From: Nocardioides lijunqiniae
GTDB taxonomy: Bacteria > Actinomycetota > Actinomycetes > Propionibacteriales > Nocardioidaceae
Assembly: GCF_015024225.1 (NCBI RefSeq)
Contig: NZ_JACJGM010000038.1
Coordinates: 1 to 55,022 of the forward strand
DNA: 55,022 nt
Direction of reading: 5' to 3'
Part shown: piece after piece, positions 45,436 to 54,367 of the stretch
How the letters are laid out: every line of letters begins with the position of its first letter
Numbering within the stretch: position 1 is the first letter of the stretch
Notes under the pieces: generated by a model
Seen by the model: only the letters and a program-made list of their open reading frames with translations
What the model was told of the DNA's origin: nothing
The model's database searches: none
Made by a program: the position numbers and the translations under genes

Positions 45436-46836
45436 CTACGGGGTGACGGTGGCCGTGACCGTGACGGTCGTGGTGGCCGTGGCGGTGGAGGTTGAGGTCG
45501 GCGCCGTCGCCGACGGGGTGGTCGGCGTGCTCGTCGCGGTGCTGGTCGCCGTGCTGGTCGCCGTGCTCGTGGGCGTCGTGGGTGGGGTGCTGGACGGCGT
45601 GGTGGTGGCGTTGCGCTGCAGGGTCAGGTTGGGCAGCCGCACGTCCTGGTTGATCCGGACGCTCAGGTTGGGGACGGTCAGCTGCTTGTAGTTGCCGTCG
45701 AAGCTGTTGTAGGCCACGAGGGTCATGCCGACCTGGCTGCGCAGGTTGCCGCCGAGGTAGAACCCGCCGTTGGTGGAGCTCGTGGTCTGCGCGATGAGCG
45801 CGCCGGCCCGGTTGTAGAGACGCAGCGTCACGCCCTGGAAGGCGGTGCCGCTGTCGCCGCGCAGGACCCGGCCCGTGAGGGCGCCGCCGCGCTGGGTGAG
45901 GGCGAAGCTGCCGAAGGCGCCGCGCCCGGGCCGCACGTAGCCGTTGGAGACGTTGCCGCTGCGCCCGAACCACCGACCGGTGTCAGGCATGATGATGCGG
46001 TAGCGACCGGGGTAGACGCCGGGGAAGGCGATGGAGCCCCGCGAGAACTTCGCGGTCCAGAACTGACCGGTCTTGCGGCTCACCACGGTGGCGAAGCCGC
46101 TGCCGGTGAGCGGCTGTCCACCGGCGTACAGGTCGACGCGCAGCTCGCCCGCACGCTTGCGGAGGTTGATGCGGACGTTGCGGAACTTCCCGGCCTTCAC
46201 GCGGGGCACGTAGAGGCTCTTGCCCACCCACGCGCGGCGACGGTCGTAGGTGAAGATCGAGTAGTTGCCCGCAGGCAGGCCGCCGATCGCGAACTGGCCC
46301 TGGGCGTTGGCGACGGTGTCGAAGGACTGCTCGCTGGTGTTGGCCGCGACGACCTTGGCGCCGGCGCCCACCTTGCCGCCGGCGCGGACGACGCCGGTGA
46401 TGGCCGCGCCGCGACGCATCCGGGCGTTGCGCACGGTGGTCGAGCCGGCGCGCACCCGCACGAGGACGTCGGTGGGCGCGTACTTGCGGACGTCGTAGGA
46501 GGGCCGCTTGTCGACGAACTGGAGGCGGTAGGTCCCGGCCGGAAGGGTCAGCGAGTACGTCGAGCCGGCGATCCGGCGGGCGCCGATGTAGCTCCAGTCG
46601 GCCCGGAACAGCAGCATCTTGAGCCGCAGCCGGCCGTCGCTGGCCCTGCCGACGACGTTGCCCCGGACCTTGCCGACCGACGCCTTCTCGCTGGTCGCCC
46701 TGCCGCTCGTGCCGGCTCCTGATCCGTCGCCGGCGAGCGCCGACTGCGCCGGCATCACGAGCGCGAGGCAGGCGACGATGGCGGTCAGCACCACGGCGAG
46801 GAGGGCGTGGTCGCGGCTGCGGGACGGGGAAGGCAT
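45436..46836 (-). CDS. secreted protein with carboxypeptidase-regulatory-like repeats
   Basis: A 466-residue secreted protein. The Sec signal peptide has a long hydrophobic core and a likely cleavage after QSALA (about residue 35). Several beta-sandwich domains of the carboxypeptidase regulatory-like/SpaA type follow (each with a GxVxGRAS... and PAGTYRLQFVD or GLPAGNYSIFTYD pattern). The C-terminus is an extended Ser/Thr/Ala-rich tail with TATSTATS repeats of about 60 residues, probably a wall-spanning or glycosylated stalk. No LPXTG sorting signal is present. It may be an envelope structural or binding protein; the role is unknown. Confidence 0.8.
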   Translation of the reverse strand: MPSPSRSRDHALLAVVLTAIVACLALVMPAQSALAGDGSGAGTSGRATSEKASVGKVRGNVVGRASDGRLRLKMLLFRADWSYIGARRIAGSTYSLTLPAGTYRLQFVDKRPSYDVRKYAPTDVLVRVRAGSTTVRNARMRRGAAITGVVRAGGKVGAGAKVVAANTSEQSFDTVANAQGQFAIGGLPAGNYSIFTYDRRRAWVGKSLYVPRVKAGKFRNVRINLRKRAGELRVDLYAGGQPLTGSGFATVVSRKTGQFWTAKFSRGSIAFPGVYPGRYRIIMPDTGRWFGRSGNVSNGYVRPGRGAFGSFALTQRGGALTGRVLRGDSGTAFQGVTLRLYNRAGALIAQTTSSTNGGFYLGGNLRSQVGMTLVAYNSFDGNYKQLTVPNLSVRINQDVRLPNLTLQRNATTTPSSTPPTTPTSTATSTATSTATSTPTTPSATAPTSTSTATATTTVTVTATVTP

Positions 46837-46985
46837 GTGACAGGCTCCAGGTCGTGAACGCGGCCCAGCGCCGACGATCTCCTCACCAGGGTAGGTCGCT
46901 GCAGGTCACCGCGGGGCATTACCGCAGCAGACGTGCTGGACGTCACCCGGGATTACTTCGCCCGCCGGTGGGGCAGGGTGCGGGC

Positions 46986-47495
46986 ATGAGCCAACCGCCC
47001 GTGCCCCCGCCGTACCAGCCACCCCCGCCGCCCACCCAGCCACCGGCGTACCAGCCGTCGGCCCCGCAGGCGGCTCCCCACGCGGCTCCCCACGCGGCTC
47101 CGCAGCCGACCCCGGCTCCCGACCCGAGCACGGGCTGGCTCCAGCTGACGATCCAGGGCAGCGTCATGACCGCGGGCCTGATCCCGCCGACGGTGCGGCT
47201 CAACGGCTACCGGGTGCCGACGCAGTACGGCCTCAACACGATCCCGTTGCCGGCGGGGCGCTGGCACATCGACGTGCACGGCCAGTGGCTGCTGACCTAC
47301 GGGCAGGCGGCGCTGGACGTCGACATCGCCCCGGGCCACCAGGTGCCGGTGTTCTACGCGATGCCGTACCACCAGTTCACGACCGGGAGCATCGGCTTCG
47401 AGAAGCAGAAGCGCAAGGGCGTGTGGTTCGTCTACGCCTTCGCCGCGTTCTTCCTGGCGCTGATCGCGCTGATGGTGTTCGTCGCGTTCCTCTGA
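46986..47495 (+). CDS. proline-rich N-terminus, single-pass membrane protein
   Basis: A 169-residue protein that I do not recognise. The first 55 residues are Pro/Ala/Gln-rich with APHA repeats; the central domain (LQLTIQGSVMTAGLIPPTVRLNGYRV, later GRWHIDVHGQWLLTYGQAALDVDI) looks like a beta-sandwich; the C-terminus is one membrane helix (VYAFAAFFLALIALMVFVAFL). So a cytosolic domain anchored at its end is likely. The ATG at 46986 gives the natural start; a longer frame upstream lacks coding features. The gene is divergent from the secreted protein gene. Confidence 0.75.
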   Translation: MSQPPVPPPYQPPPPPTQPPAYQPSAPQAAPHAAPHAAPQPTPAPDPSTGWLQLTIQGSVMTAGLIPPTVRLNGYRVPTQYGLNTIPLPAGRWHIDVHGQWLLTYGQAALDVDIAPGHQVPVFYAMPYHQFTTGSIGFEKQKRKGVWFVYAFAAFFLALIALMVFVAFL

Positions 47496-47514
47496 GCCGC
47501 GCGGCCCCGTGACC

Positions 47515-47566
47515 GGTCAGGCGGGCCGGTCAAGCGGGCAGGTCAGGCGGGCAGGTCAGGCGGGCA
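47515..47566. repeat. four tandem 13-bp repeats
   Basis: Unit GGTCAGGCGGGCA in four copies (47515-47527, 47528-47540, 47541-47553, 47554-47566) with one-base variants. The last copy covers the stop of the XPB-type helicase gene (47556-47558). Confidence 0.75.
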
Positions 47567-49196
47567 GGTCCTCGGCGTCCATGATCCGGTAGGCGTAGCC
47601 CTGCTCGGCGAGGAAGCGCTGACGGTTCTGGGCGAAGTCGGCGTCGACGGTGTCGCGGCTGACGATCGTGTAGAAGTGCGCGGACCTGCCGTCGGTCTTG
47701 GGTCGCAGCAGCCGGCCCAGGCGCTGCGCCTCCTCCTGCCGCGACCCGAACGAGCCGGACACCTGGATCGCGACCTCGGCCGAGGGCAGGTCGATGGAGA
47801 AGTTGGCGACCTTGCTCACGACCAGCAGGCCGACCTCGCCGCTGCGGAAGGCCTCGAAGAGCCGCTGGCGCTCCTTGACCGGCGTCTCGCCCTTGATGAC
47901 GGGGGCGTCCAGCGCGGCGGCGAGCTCGTCGAGCTGGTCGAGGTACTGGCCGATGACCAGGGTCGGCTGCCCGGGGTGCTGGGCCACCAGGTCGCGCACG
48001 ACCTGCACCTTGTGGTGGGTGCAGGACGCGAGCCGGTAGCGCTCCTCCGGGTCCGCGGTGGCGTAGGCGATGCGCTCGTGCGTCGGCAGCGTCACGCGGA
48101 CCTCGACGCAGTCGGCCGGCGCGATCCAGCCCTGCGCCTCGATGTCCTTCCAGGGGGCGTCGTACCGCTTGGGCCCGATGAGGGAGAACACGTCGCCCTC
48201 GCGGCCGTCCTCGCGGACCAGGGTGGCGGTGAGACCGATGCGGCGGCGGGCCTGGAGGTTGGCGGTCATCCGGAAGATCGGCGCCGGCAGCAGGTGCACC
48301 TCGTCGTACACGATCAGGCCCCAGTCGCGGGCGTCGAGCAGCTCGAGGTGGGAGTAGACGCCCTTCCGGCGCGTGGTCATCACCTGGTACGTCGCGATGG
48401 TGACGGGCCGGATCTCCTTGACGGCGCCGGAGTACTCGCCGATCTCGTCCTCGGTGAGGCTCGTGCGCCGCACGAGCTCGTCCTTCCACTGCCGCGCGCT
48501 CACGGTGTTGGTGACCAGGATCAGCGTCGTGGCCTGCGCCTGGGCCATGGCGGCCGCGCCGACCAGCGTCTTGCCAGCCCCGCACGGCAGCACCACCACA
48601 CCGGAGCCGCCGTGCCAGAACGACTCGGCGGCGTCACGCTGGTAGTCGCGCAGGTGCCACTCGGACTCGTCCAGCGCGATCGGGTGCGCCTCGCCGTCGA
48701 CGTAGCCGGCGAAGTCCTCGGCCGGCCAGCCCAGCTTGAGGAGCGCCTGCTTGAGGTTGCCGCGCTCGGAGGCGTGCACCGCGACCGTGTCGTCGTCGAG
48801 CCGCTCGCCGATCATGCCGGCGATCTTCTTGGCGCGCAGGACCTCCTCGAGCACCGGGCGGTCATTGCTGACCATGACCAGGCCGTGGACCGGGTGCTTC
48901 TCCAGGCGCAGTCGGCCGTAGCGGGCCATCGTCTCCGCGACGTCGACGAGCAGTGCGTGCGGGACGGCGTAGCGGCTGAACTCCAGCAGCGTGTCGACCA
49001 CCTGCTCGGCGTCGTGTCCGGCCGCGCGCGCGTTCCACAGCCCGAGCGGCGTGAGCCGGTAGGTGTGGATGTGCTCGGGCGAGCGCTCCAGCTCCGCGAA
49101 CGGCGCGATTGCGCGTCGGCACGCCGCCGCCTGCGCGTGGTCGATCTCGAGCAGGAGCGTCTTGTCCGACTGGACGATGAGGGGGCCGTCGTTCAC
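47556..49196 (-). CDS. XPB/Ssl2-type DNA helicase
   Basis: A 546-residue superfamily 2 helicase. The N-terminal damage-recognition-like region (LIVQSDKTLLLEIDHAQAAACRRAIAPFAELERSPEHIHTYRLTPLGLW region) is followed by the helicase motifs: Walker A PCGAGKT, motif II VYDEVHLLPA (DEVH variant), SA motif LTATLVREDGREGD, and motif VI EAQRLGRLLRPK. Bacterial XPB proteins are thought to unwind DNA around lesions; this type is common in actinobacteria. GTG 49196 is preceded by a TAGACT box at the leaderless spacing. Its neighbour two genes upstream is a helicase-associated protein. Confidence 0.93.
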   Translation of the reverse strand: MNDGPLIVQSDKTLLLEIDHAQAAACRRAIAPFAELERSPEHIHTYRLTPLGLWNARAAGHDAEQVVDTLLEFSRYAVPHALLVDVAETMARYGRLRLEKHPVHGLVMVSNDRPVLEEVLRAKKIAGMIGERLDDDTVAVHASERGNLKQALLKLGWPAEDFAGYVDGEAHPIALDESEWHLRDYQRDAAESFWHGGSGVVVLPCGAGKTLVGAAAMAQAQATTLILVTNTVSARQWKDELVRRTSLTEDEIGEYSGAVKEIRPVTIATYQVMTTRRKGVYSHLELLDARDWGLIVYDEVHLLPAPIFRMTANLQARRRIGLTATLVREDGREGDVFSLIGPKRYDAPWKDIEAQGWIAPADCVEVRVTLPTHERIAYATADPEERYRLASCTHHKVQVVRDLVAQHPGQPTLVIGQYLDQLDELAAALDAPVIKGETPVKERQRLFEAFRSGEVGLLVVSKVANFSIDLPSAEVAIQVSGSFGSRQEEAQRLGRLLRPKTDGRSAHFYTIVSRDTVDADFAQNRQRFLAEQGYAYRIMDAEDLPA

Positions 49197-49202
49197 CTGG
49201 TG

Positions 49203-49208
49203 AGTCTA
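49203..49208 (-). promoter_or_regulatory. candidate -10 box (TAGACT), leaderless start
   Basis: On the minus strand TAGACT lies 6 bases before GTG 49196 of the helicase gene, inside the gap that also holds repeat copy B. Confidence 0.5.
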
Positions 49209-49216
49209 CGGACCGG

Positions 49217-49309
49217 GTGAGATTCGCCGGTCGACCGGCGTTTCTCACGCTTCTGGGGGTGAGTTTCAGCGGTCAGGCTCCAGTTTCGCCGGTCGACCGG
49301 CGAAACTGG
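49217..49309. repeat. palindrome-hairpin-palindrome element, copy B
   Basis: A palindrome 49217-49248 (GTGAG/CTCAC ends around CGCCGGTCGACCGGCG), then GCTTCTGGGGGTGAGTTTC, then a perfect 30-bp palindrome 49280-49309 centred on CCGGTCGACCGG and ending in CCAG/CTGG. The left palindrome and core match copy A at 17559. It lies between two genes on the minus strand. Confidence 0.85.
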
Positions 49310-49314
49310 ACCGC

Positions 49315-49863
49315 TCAGGCCGACTGGGCGAGCGCGAGCGCGAGCGCCTGCGCCTTGCGGCGCGCGCGGTACGCCGCCACGTTGGCGCGCGAGGAGCAGC
49401 GCTCGGAGCAGTAGCGGCGCGAGCGGTTGGGGGAGGTGTCGACGAAGACGTGGTCGCACGGCGCGGCCTCGCAGACGCCGAGGCGCGAGGGGCCCAGGTC
49501 GCAGACCAGGGTGGCCAGGCCCAGCAGCGCCTCGCCGACGAGCAGCTCGGCGACCGAGGCAGCCTTGGTGGCGACGTGCAGGTGAAGGTCGCCGGGGTCG
49601 TGGTCGGAGATGCGGGGGGTGATCGGGTGCCGGACCATGAGCGCGTTGAGGCCGTCGATGACCCCGCGGTCGTCGCCGGCGGCCGAGGCCTCGAAGACCG
49701 GCCGGAGCTCGCGCTGGAAGCGCCGCAGCTGCGTCAGGTCGCGCTCGGTGCACTGCTCGTGCAGCCACTCGCGCCCCTCGAGGTGGTCCACGAGCGCGTC
49801 GACGTCGGCCAGCTCGGTGTTGAGGAGGCCGGCCGTTCGCTCGGCGTACCTGATGAAGTCCAC
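49315..49863 (-). CDS. CGNR zinc-finger protein (ABATE domain)
   Basis: A 182-residue regulator-like protein: an N-terminal ABATE-type domain and a C-terminal CGNR zinc finger with Cys in GVCEAAPC and RRYCSERCSSR. The family is found in actinobacteria and is predicted to be transcriptional; the target is unknown. GTG 49863 is preceded by a TAGACT box at the leaderless spacing. It separates the XPB-type helicase and the helicase-C3 protein. Confidence 0.88.
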   Translation of the reverse strand: MDFIRYAERTAGLLNTELADVDALVDHLEGREWLHEQCTERDLTQLRRFQRELRPVFEASAAGDDRGVIDGLNALMVRHPITPRISDHDPGDLHLHVATKAASVAELLVGEALLGLATLVCDLGPSRLGVCEAAPCDHVFVDTSPNRSRRYCSERCSSRANVAAYRARRKAQALALALAQSA

Positions 49864-49870
49864 GCCTGCG

Positions 49871-49876
49871 AGTCTA
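49871..49876 (-). promoter_or_regulatory. candidate -10 box (TAGACT), leaderless start
   Basis: On the minus strand TAGACT lies 7 bases before GTG 49863. It overlaps the very end of the next gene upstream. Confidence 0.5.
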
Positions 49877-52138
49877 CGAAGGCCCGTCCAGCGACTTCAC
49901 GGTGGTGATGCGGTGGACGGCGAAGGTGCGCACGTCGTCGGAGCGGTGGTCGCGCGCGGTGAGCTGCCCGCCCTCGACCGAGAGCGGGTCCACGATCCGG
50001 TCCGTGGCGGTGCCGTGGTTGTCGACGTAGCCGATCAGCACGGCGCCGCCGATCTCGATGGCCTCCCGCAGCGCGGTCAGCGAGCCGCTCGGCGACAGGG
50101 TGGTCCCGGTGGCGGGCCGCGAGGCCGCCGCGCGGTCCCCGGACCGGATGGCGGTGATCGTGGCGGCGATCCGCGCCGACTCGTGGGCGTTCGCGGCGGC
50201 GGCGCGGCGGGCGCGGGGGGTGCGGGCGCGCAGCTGGTCGGGGCGGGTGACCCGCACGGTGCCGTCGGCGGCCTCGACCACCGGGGCGGCGCCGAGGTCG
50301 CGCAGCCGGGGGAGCAGGACCTCGATCGGGGTGGAGCTGATCAGGACCGTCGGCGCCAGCCGGCGCAGCCCCAGCGGGCCCACCTTGGGATGGTGCAGCA
50401 GCTCGGTCAGCGCGGTCTCGTCGTCGGCGCGCAGGAACGACTCGGCCTGCCCGACCCGGATGGCACCGAACGTGCGGACCGTGTCGTCGACCAGGTACGT
50501 CAGCGGCTGTGGCACCGGCGTGCGTGAGACCGTGCCGAGGAACTCGTGCACCTCCGCCGCGGTCCAGCCGAGGTCGAGGGCGCGACGCACGGAGCCCGGC
50601 GTGAAGCGGTACGTCGTGGCGCCGCCGCGCGACTCCACGTCGGCCAGGAGCTGCAGCCGCCGCGCCAGCGACGACTCGAGCGGACCGGGCGCGACGGCGG
50701 TGAGGTCGGCCTGGATCAGCACGTGGTCGACCGGCTCGGGCAGGAGGGCGGCCATGGTGTCGTGCGGGTCGCCGCCGTCCAGCAGCACCCGGGCGTACGA
50801 CGCCAGCCCGCCCAGGCCGGTGGCCCCGAGCGCCGCGGCCTCCTCGACGGTCCAGGCGACCTGGTCGGCCCGCGAGCGCGGTCGCCGGGGCCGCAACCAC
50901 GCCAGCCGCGCGAGCAGGGAGGGCACGCCCGTGCCGGCCGCGAGCACCTGCCCGGGCGGCAGCCCGGCGAGCACCTGCAGGGTCATCAGCCGCGCCTCGG
51001 GCATGGTGCGCGCGGCCAGCTCGGGGGTGAGGACGTTCCACGGCTTGCCGGCGGGGTCGCGGCTGCCGACGAGGCCGGGCATCCGCGGGCTCTCGAGCCA
51101 CGACCGGGCCACGGCCGACCAGCGAGCAGGGACGTCCTGCGCGCTCCAGGTGTCGAAGACGTCGGTCGGCACCCACACCAGGTTGCCGTCGGTGTCGGCC
51201 CGCGAGGCCAGCAGCCCGGCAGTGGAGGCGCACTCGATGATCAGCGCGGCGGCCTGCTGGTCGACGTGGAGGAACGTCGCGGCCGCCTTGAGCTCGCGCA
51301 CGCCCAGGCCTCCGCTGCGCAGCGCCGGCGCCGGGTGGGTGCCCCAGTGGTCGAGGAGCAGCTCGAGGCGCCGCACGAGCTCGAACGCCGCTCCGCCCGC
51401 GACGCGGTCGACCAGGGCCTGCTCGCGGGCGGTGGTGGCCAGCCCGGGGACCCGGTCGGCCGGCTCGCTGGTGGTGGTGCCACCGCGCAGGACCAGCCCG
51501 ACCTCGCCGGGCAGCACGACCGTGCCGGTGCCGCGCGGCACGAGCAGGCGCCGCGAGAGCAGCTCCTCGGCCGGGTTGGCGGCCTCGCGGGGCGACACCG
51601 TGTGGCGCGCGGCGCTGGTCGTCGCCTCCCCGCCCTGCTCCAGGACGTGGTCGAGCAGCGCCCGGGCCGGGGCGGACAGCTCGGCGAGGCGCGTGCCGAC
51701 GTCGCTGGGCGACAGCGGCTCCGCGCTGCGCGGGCGCAGGCCGCTCACGCCCGCCTCCGGTCCGCCGGTGAGGCCCTCCGCGACGCCGGTGAGCGGACGC
51801 AGGCCGCCGGTCGACTCCCACACGAGCACCAGGTCGGTCAGCCTGCGGAGCGCCGCCTTGACGGCACCCGGGTCCGCCTGCACTGATGTGCAGAGTTCGG
51901 TGGGTGTGGTTTGGCCGCTGACCACCAGGGCATCTAGGACAGTGAGCTCGAGACGTGTGAGACCGTCGAGCGCTCGGACGACCGACGTACGCACGGCAGC
52001 ACGCGAGGCGAGCTGGCCGAAATCATGAGGGGCGGGAGTGGCGAGATCGGGACGCTCGGAGAGCAGGGTCGACAGCCGTTCGTCCGTCCAGCCGCGCAGC
52101 TGGTCGGCGAGCGACCGGAACCCCCTCGTCGTACTCAT
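49874..52138 (-). CDS. helicase-associated (Helicase_C_3) protein with C-terminal WYL-like domain
   Basis: A 754-residue protein of the helicase-conserved-C-terminal-domain-containing group. The first two thirds are a chain of winged-helix-like segments (LTRLELTVLDALVVSGQTTPTELCTSV region), with a helicase-C3 signature in LIQADLTAVAPGPLESSLARRLQLLADVESRGGATTYRFT; the last ~70 residues (LREAIEIGGAVLIGYVDNHGTATDRIVDP) resemble a WYL ligand-binding module. No ATPase motifs are present. The context next to an XPB-type helicase suggests a common DNA-repair role. ATG 52138 is preceded by a leaderless-type TAGCGT box. Confidence 0.85.
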   Translation of the reverse strand: MSTTRGFRSLADQLRGWTDERLSTLLSERPDLATPAPHDFGQLASRAAVRTSVVRALDGLTRLELTVLDALVVSGQTTPTELCTSVQADPGAVKAALRRLTDLVLVWESTGGLRPLTGVAEGLTGGPEAGVSGLRPRSAEPLSPSDVGTRLAELSAPARALLDHVLEQGGEATTSAARHTVSPREAANPAEELLSRRLLVPRGTGTVVLPGEVGLVLRGGTTTSEPADRVPGLATTAREQALVDRVAGGAAFELVRRLELLLDHWGTHPAPALRSGGLGVRELKAAATFLHVDQQAAALIIECASTAGLLASRADTDGNLVWVPTDVFDTWSAQDVPARWSAVARSWLESPRMPGLVGSRDPAGKPWNVLTPELAARTMPEARLMTLQVLAGLPPGQVLAAGTGVPSLLARLAWLRPRRPRSRADQVAWTVEEAAALGATGLGGLASYARVLLDGGDPHDTMAALLPEPVDHVLIQADLTAVAPGPLESSLARRLQLLADVESRGGATTYRFTPGSVRRALDLGWTAAEVHEFLGTVSRTPVPQPLTYLVDDTVRTFGAIRVGQAESFLRADDETALTELLHHPKVGPLGLRRLAPTVLISSTPIEVLLPRLRDLGAAPVVEAADGTVRVTRPDQLRARTPRARRAAAANAHESARIAATITAIRSGDRAAASRPATGTTLSPSGSLTALREAIEIGGAVLIGYVDNHGTATDRIVDPLSVEGGQLTARDHRSDDVRTFAVHRITTVKSLDGPS

Positions 52139-52145
52139 CCTTCCC

Positions 52146-52151
52146 ACGCTA
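52146..52151 (-). promoter_or_regulatory. candidate -10 box (TAGCGT), leaderless start
   Basis: On the minus strand TAGCGT lies 7 bases before ATG 52138, in a 42-base gap shared with the divergent PP2C gene. Confidence 0.5.
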
Positions 52152-52180
52152 TCCGGCCTCCCCACCCACGAGGCCACCAG

Positions 52181-53002
52181 ATGACCGGCGTGGAGCTCCA
52201 CCACGGGGCCGCGACCGACGTCGGACTGGTGCGCGAGGTCAACGAGGACGCCTTCCTGGTCGCCCCGCCGGTCTTCGTCGTCGCCGACGGCATGGGCGGC
52301 CACGACCGCGGCGACATCGCCTCGGCGATCGTCGTCGAGGAGTTCGCCCGGCTGGCCGACCAGGGCTACGACCCCGCGCGGGGGGCGGCCGTCGTCGCCG
52401 AGATCCTCGGGGACTGCCAGGCCCGCATCGCCGAGTACGACGCCAGCCAGCGCGCCCAGGGGGCCGCCGACTTCCACGCCGGCACGACGGCCGTGGTCGC
52501 CCTGCTGATCGAGCAGTCCGGCGAGCCGAAGTGGCTGCTCGCCAACCTCGGCGACTCCCGCGTCTACCGCTACAACCACGGAGCGCTCGAGCAGGTCAGC
52601 GTCGACCACAGCCTGGTCCAGGAGCTCGTCGAGTCGGGGGCGATCACCACGGCCGACGCCGCGGTCCACCCCGAGCGGCACGTGATCACGCGGGCTCTGG
52701 GCGGCACCGGGAGCACCGAGGCCGACTACTTCGTGCTCCCGCTGTCGGCCGCCGAGCGGCTCGTGCTCTGCTCCGACGGCGTCAGCGGGATGATCGACGA
52801 CGCCGCCATCCAGCACATCCTCGGCTCGGCCGACGACCCGCGCGACGCGGCCGACCAGATGGTCGCCGCGGCCGTCGCGGCCGGCGGACGGGACAACGCG
52901 ACGGCCGTGGTGGTCGATGTGGTGGGATTGGTCGCCGAGACACCGTATGACTCCGAGCGCCAGCGGGTGAGTCTCGAGGAGAAGTTGGGAGCCCTGCCAT
53001 GA
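52181..53002 (+). CDS. PP2C-family Ser/Thr protein phosphatase
   Basis: A 273-residue metal-dependent phosphatase with the PP2C metal-binding motifs: NEDAF, VADGMGGH, LGDSRVYRY, CSDGVSGM and GRDNATAVVV. It should dephosphorylate proteins phosphorylated by Ser/Thr kinases such as the one at 15636. It lies in a cluster with the FHA protein (ATGA overlap) and an RDD protein. The gap to the divergent helicase-C3 gene is 42 bases, so both promoters share it. Confidence 0.92.
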   Translation: MTGVELHHGAATDVGLVREVNEDAFLVAPPVFVVADGMGGHDRGDIASAIVVEEFARLADQGYDPARGAAVVAEILGDCQARIAEYDASQRAQGAADFHAGTTAVVALLIEQSGEPKWLLANLGDSRVYRYNHGALEQVSVDHSLVQELVESGAITTADAAVHPERHVITRALGGTGSTEADYFVLPLSAAERLVLCSDGVSGMIDDAAIQHILGSADDPRDAADQMVAAAVAAGGRDNATAVVVDVVGLVAETPYDSERQRVSLEEKLGALP

Positions 53003-54351
53003 GCCAGGACAACAGCACGTGGTCCTACCGGCCGGGGGACTGGCTGGCGATCTTCGGCGCCACCACCACCCTGTTGCTGCCCGCCAGCGAGAAGGCGCGC
53101 GCCGCCCAGCTGTGGGACCAGGTCGACGGGGGCTCGGGCTTCGCCGAGACGCTGGACCAGGTGCTGGCCCCCGGGCTCAGCGTGCTGCCGGCCTTCGTGC
53201 TCATCGGGACCGGCGACGGCCCGACCAAGGTGATCGTCCGGGGGGCCGGTGTGCGCGCCACGCTCACCACCGACGACGAGACCGTCGAGCTCGACGGCTC
53301 CACCGTCACCACCTGGGTCGAGAAGACCCTCGAGGGGGTCAGCGCCATCGGCGTCGAGGTCGGCGAGGCCGACCGCCCCGGCCCCGACCACCTGATCGAG
53401 GGCGGCCTGGTCCGTGTCGCCCGCATCGACTTCCCCGCGCGCACGGCCGACGAGGCCCCCACCACTCCGGCCGCCCCGGAGGCGGCGCCGCTGGGCGCCC
53501 CGCCCGTCGGGTTGCCCGCCGAGGAGCCCGTGGTCGAGCCCGTCGACGCGTCGGCTGAGGAGCCGGTCGACGAGCCCGCCGGCGACGCCGTCGCGCCCGA
53601 GGAGCAGCCCGCGACCGAGCTGCTCGACGTGGCGGCCTACGACGCCGAGGAGGACGCCGCCGAGGTGCGGGAGGACGCTCTCGGACCGCTCGACACCCCG
53701 GCCGAGGGCGTCGAGGCGCCGCCGGCCGGCATCAGCCTGATGGACCCGCCGCCCTCCGACGACGACGGCTCGGGGCTCGTGTGGGACGAGGACGGCGCGG
53801 ACGCACCCCCGCTGCCCCCGCCGCCGATCCCGCCCGCCCCCGTGCCGGGCGGCCCGCCCGCCGACGCCACGGTGCCCCCCGTGTCGGGCCCGCCGCCGAC
53901 CGACCACGACGGCCTCACCCAGACCGGACCCGCGACCGGGGAGTTCGCGCGCGAGAAGCCGGGCATCCCCGGCCAGCCGCCGGCCCCCAACGTCACCCGT
54001 CCCGTGGCCCGGCTGATCGTCTCCAGCGGCGACACGGTCGAGGTCGACCGCGTCGTGCTGATCGGACGCGCGCCGGAGGCGCGGCGCTTCACCGTTACCG
54101 AGCAGCCGCGGCTGGTCACCGTGCCGAGCCCGCTGCACGAGATCTCCTCGACCCACGTCGAGGTGCGTCCCGGCACCGGCGCCGACCACGGCAGCGCGGT
54201 CGTGACCGACATGGGCTCCACCAACGGCACGGTGCTGGTCCAACCGGGGCTCGGCCCCGAGGACCTCAAGCCCGGCATCGCCGTGCAGCTCATCCCGGGC
54301 GCGATCATCAACCTCGGCGACGGGGTGACCATCCAGGTCACCAACCCCTGA
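52999..54351 (+). CDS. FHA-domain protein
   Basis: A 450-residue protein. The first ~150 residues form a domain of unknown fold (GDWLAIFGATTTLLLPASEKARAAQLWDQ), followed by a long Pro/Ala/Glu-rich disordered linker (about residues 150-330) and a C-terminal forkhead-associated domain with IGR, SSTHVEV and STNGT motifs, which binds phosphothreonine. ATG 52999 overlaps the PP2C stop. It should read phosphorylation by a Ser/Thr kinase in the same signalling set. Confidence 0.9.
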   Translation: MSQDNSTWSYRPGDWLAIFGATTTLLLPASEKARAAQLWDQVDGGSGFAETLDQVLAPGLSVLPAFVLIGTGDGPTKVIVRGAGVRATLTTDDETVELDGSTVTTWVEKTLEGVSAIGVEVGEADRPGPDHLIEGGLVRVARIDFPARTADEAPTTPAAPEAAPLGAPPVGLPAEEPVVEPVDASAEEPVDEPAGDAVAPEEQPATELLDVAAYDAEEDAAEVREDALGPLDTPAEGVEAPPAGISLMDPPPSDDDGSGLVWDEDGADAPPLPPPPIPPAPVPGGPPADATVPPVSGPPPTDHDGLTQTGPATGEFAREKPGIPGQPPAPNVTRPVARLIVSSGDTVEVDRVVLIGRAPEARRFTVTEQPRLVTVPSPLHEISSTHVEVRPGTGADHGSAVVTDMGSTNGTVLVQPGLGPEDLKPGIAVQLIPGAIINLGDGVTIQVTNP

Positions 54352-54367
54352 CCTCAGAGACGGACCC

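Noticed and set aside
45347..45691. Plus-strand frame with Val-rich repeats opposite the secreted protein tail
   Set aside because: It is the reverse reading of the Ser/Thr/Ala-rich tail, whose repeated codons produce valine runs.
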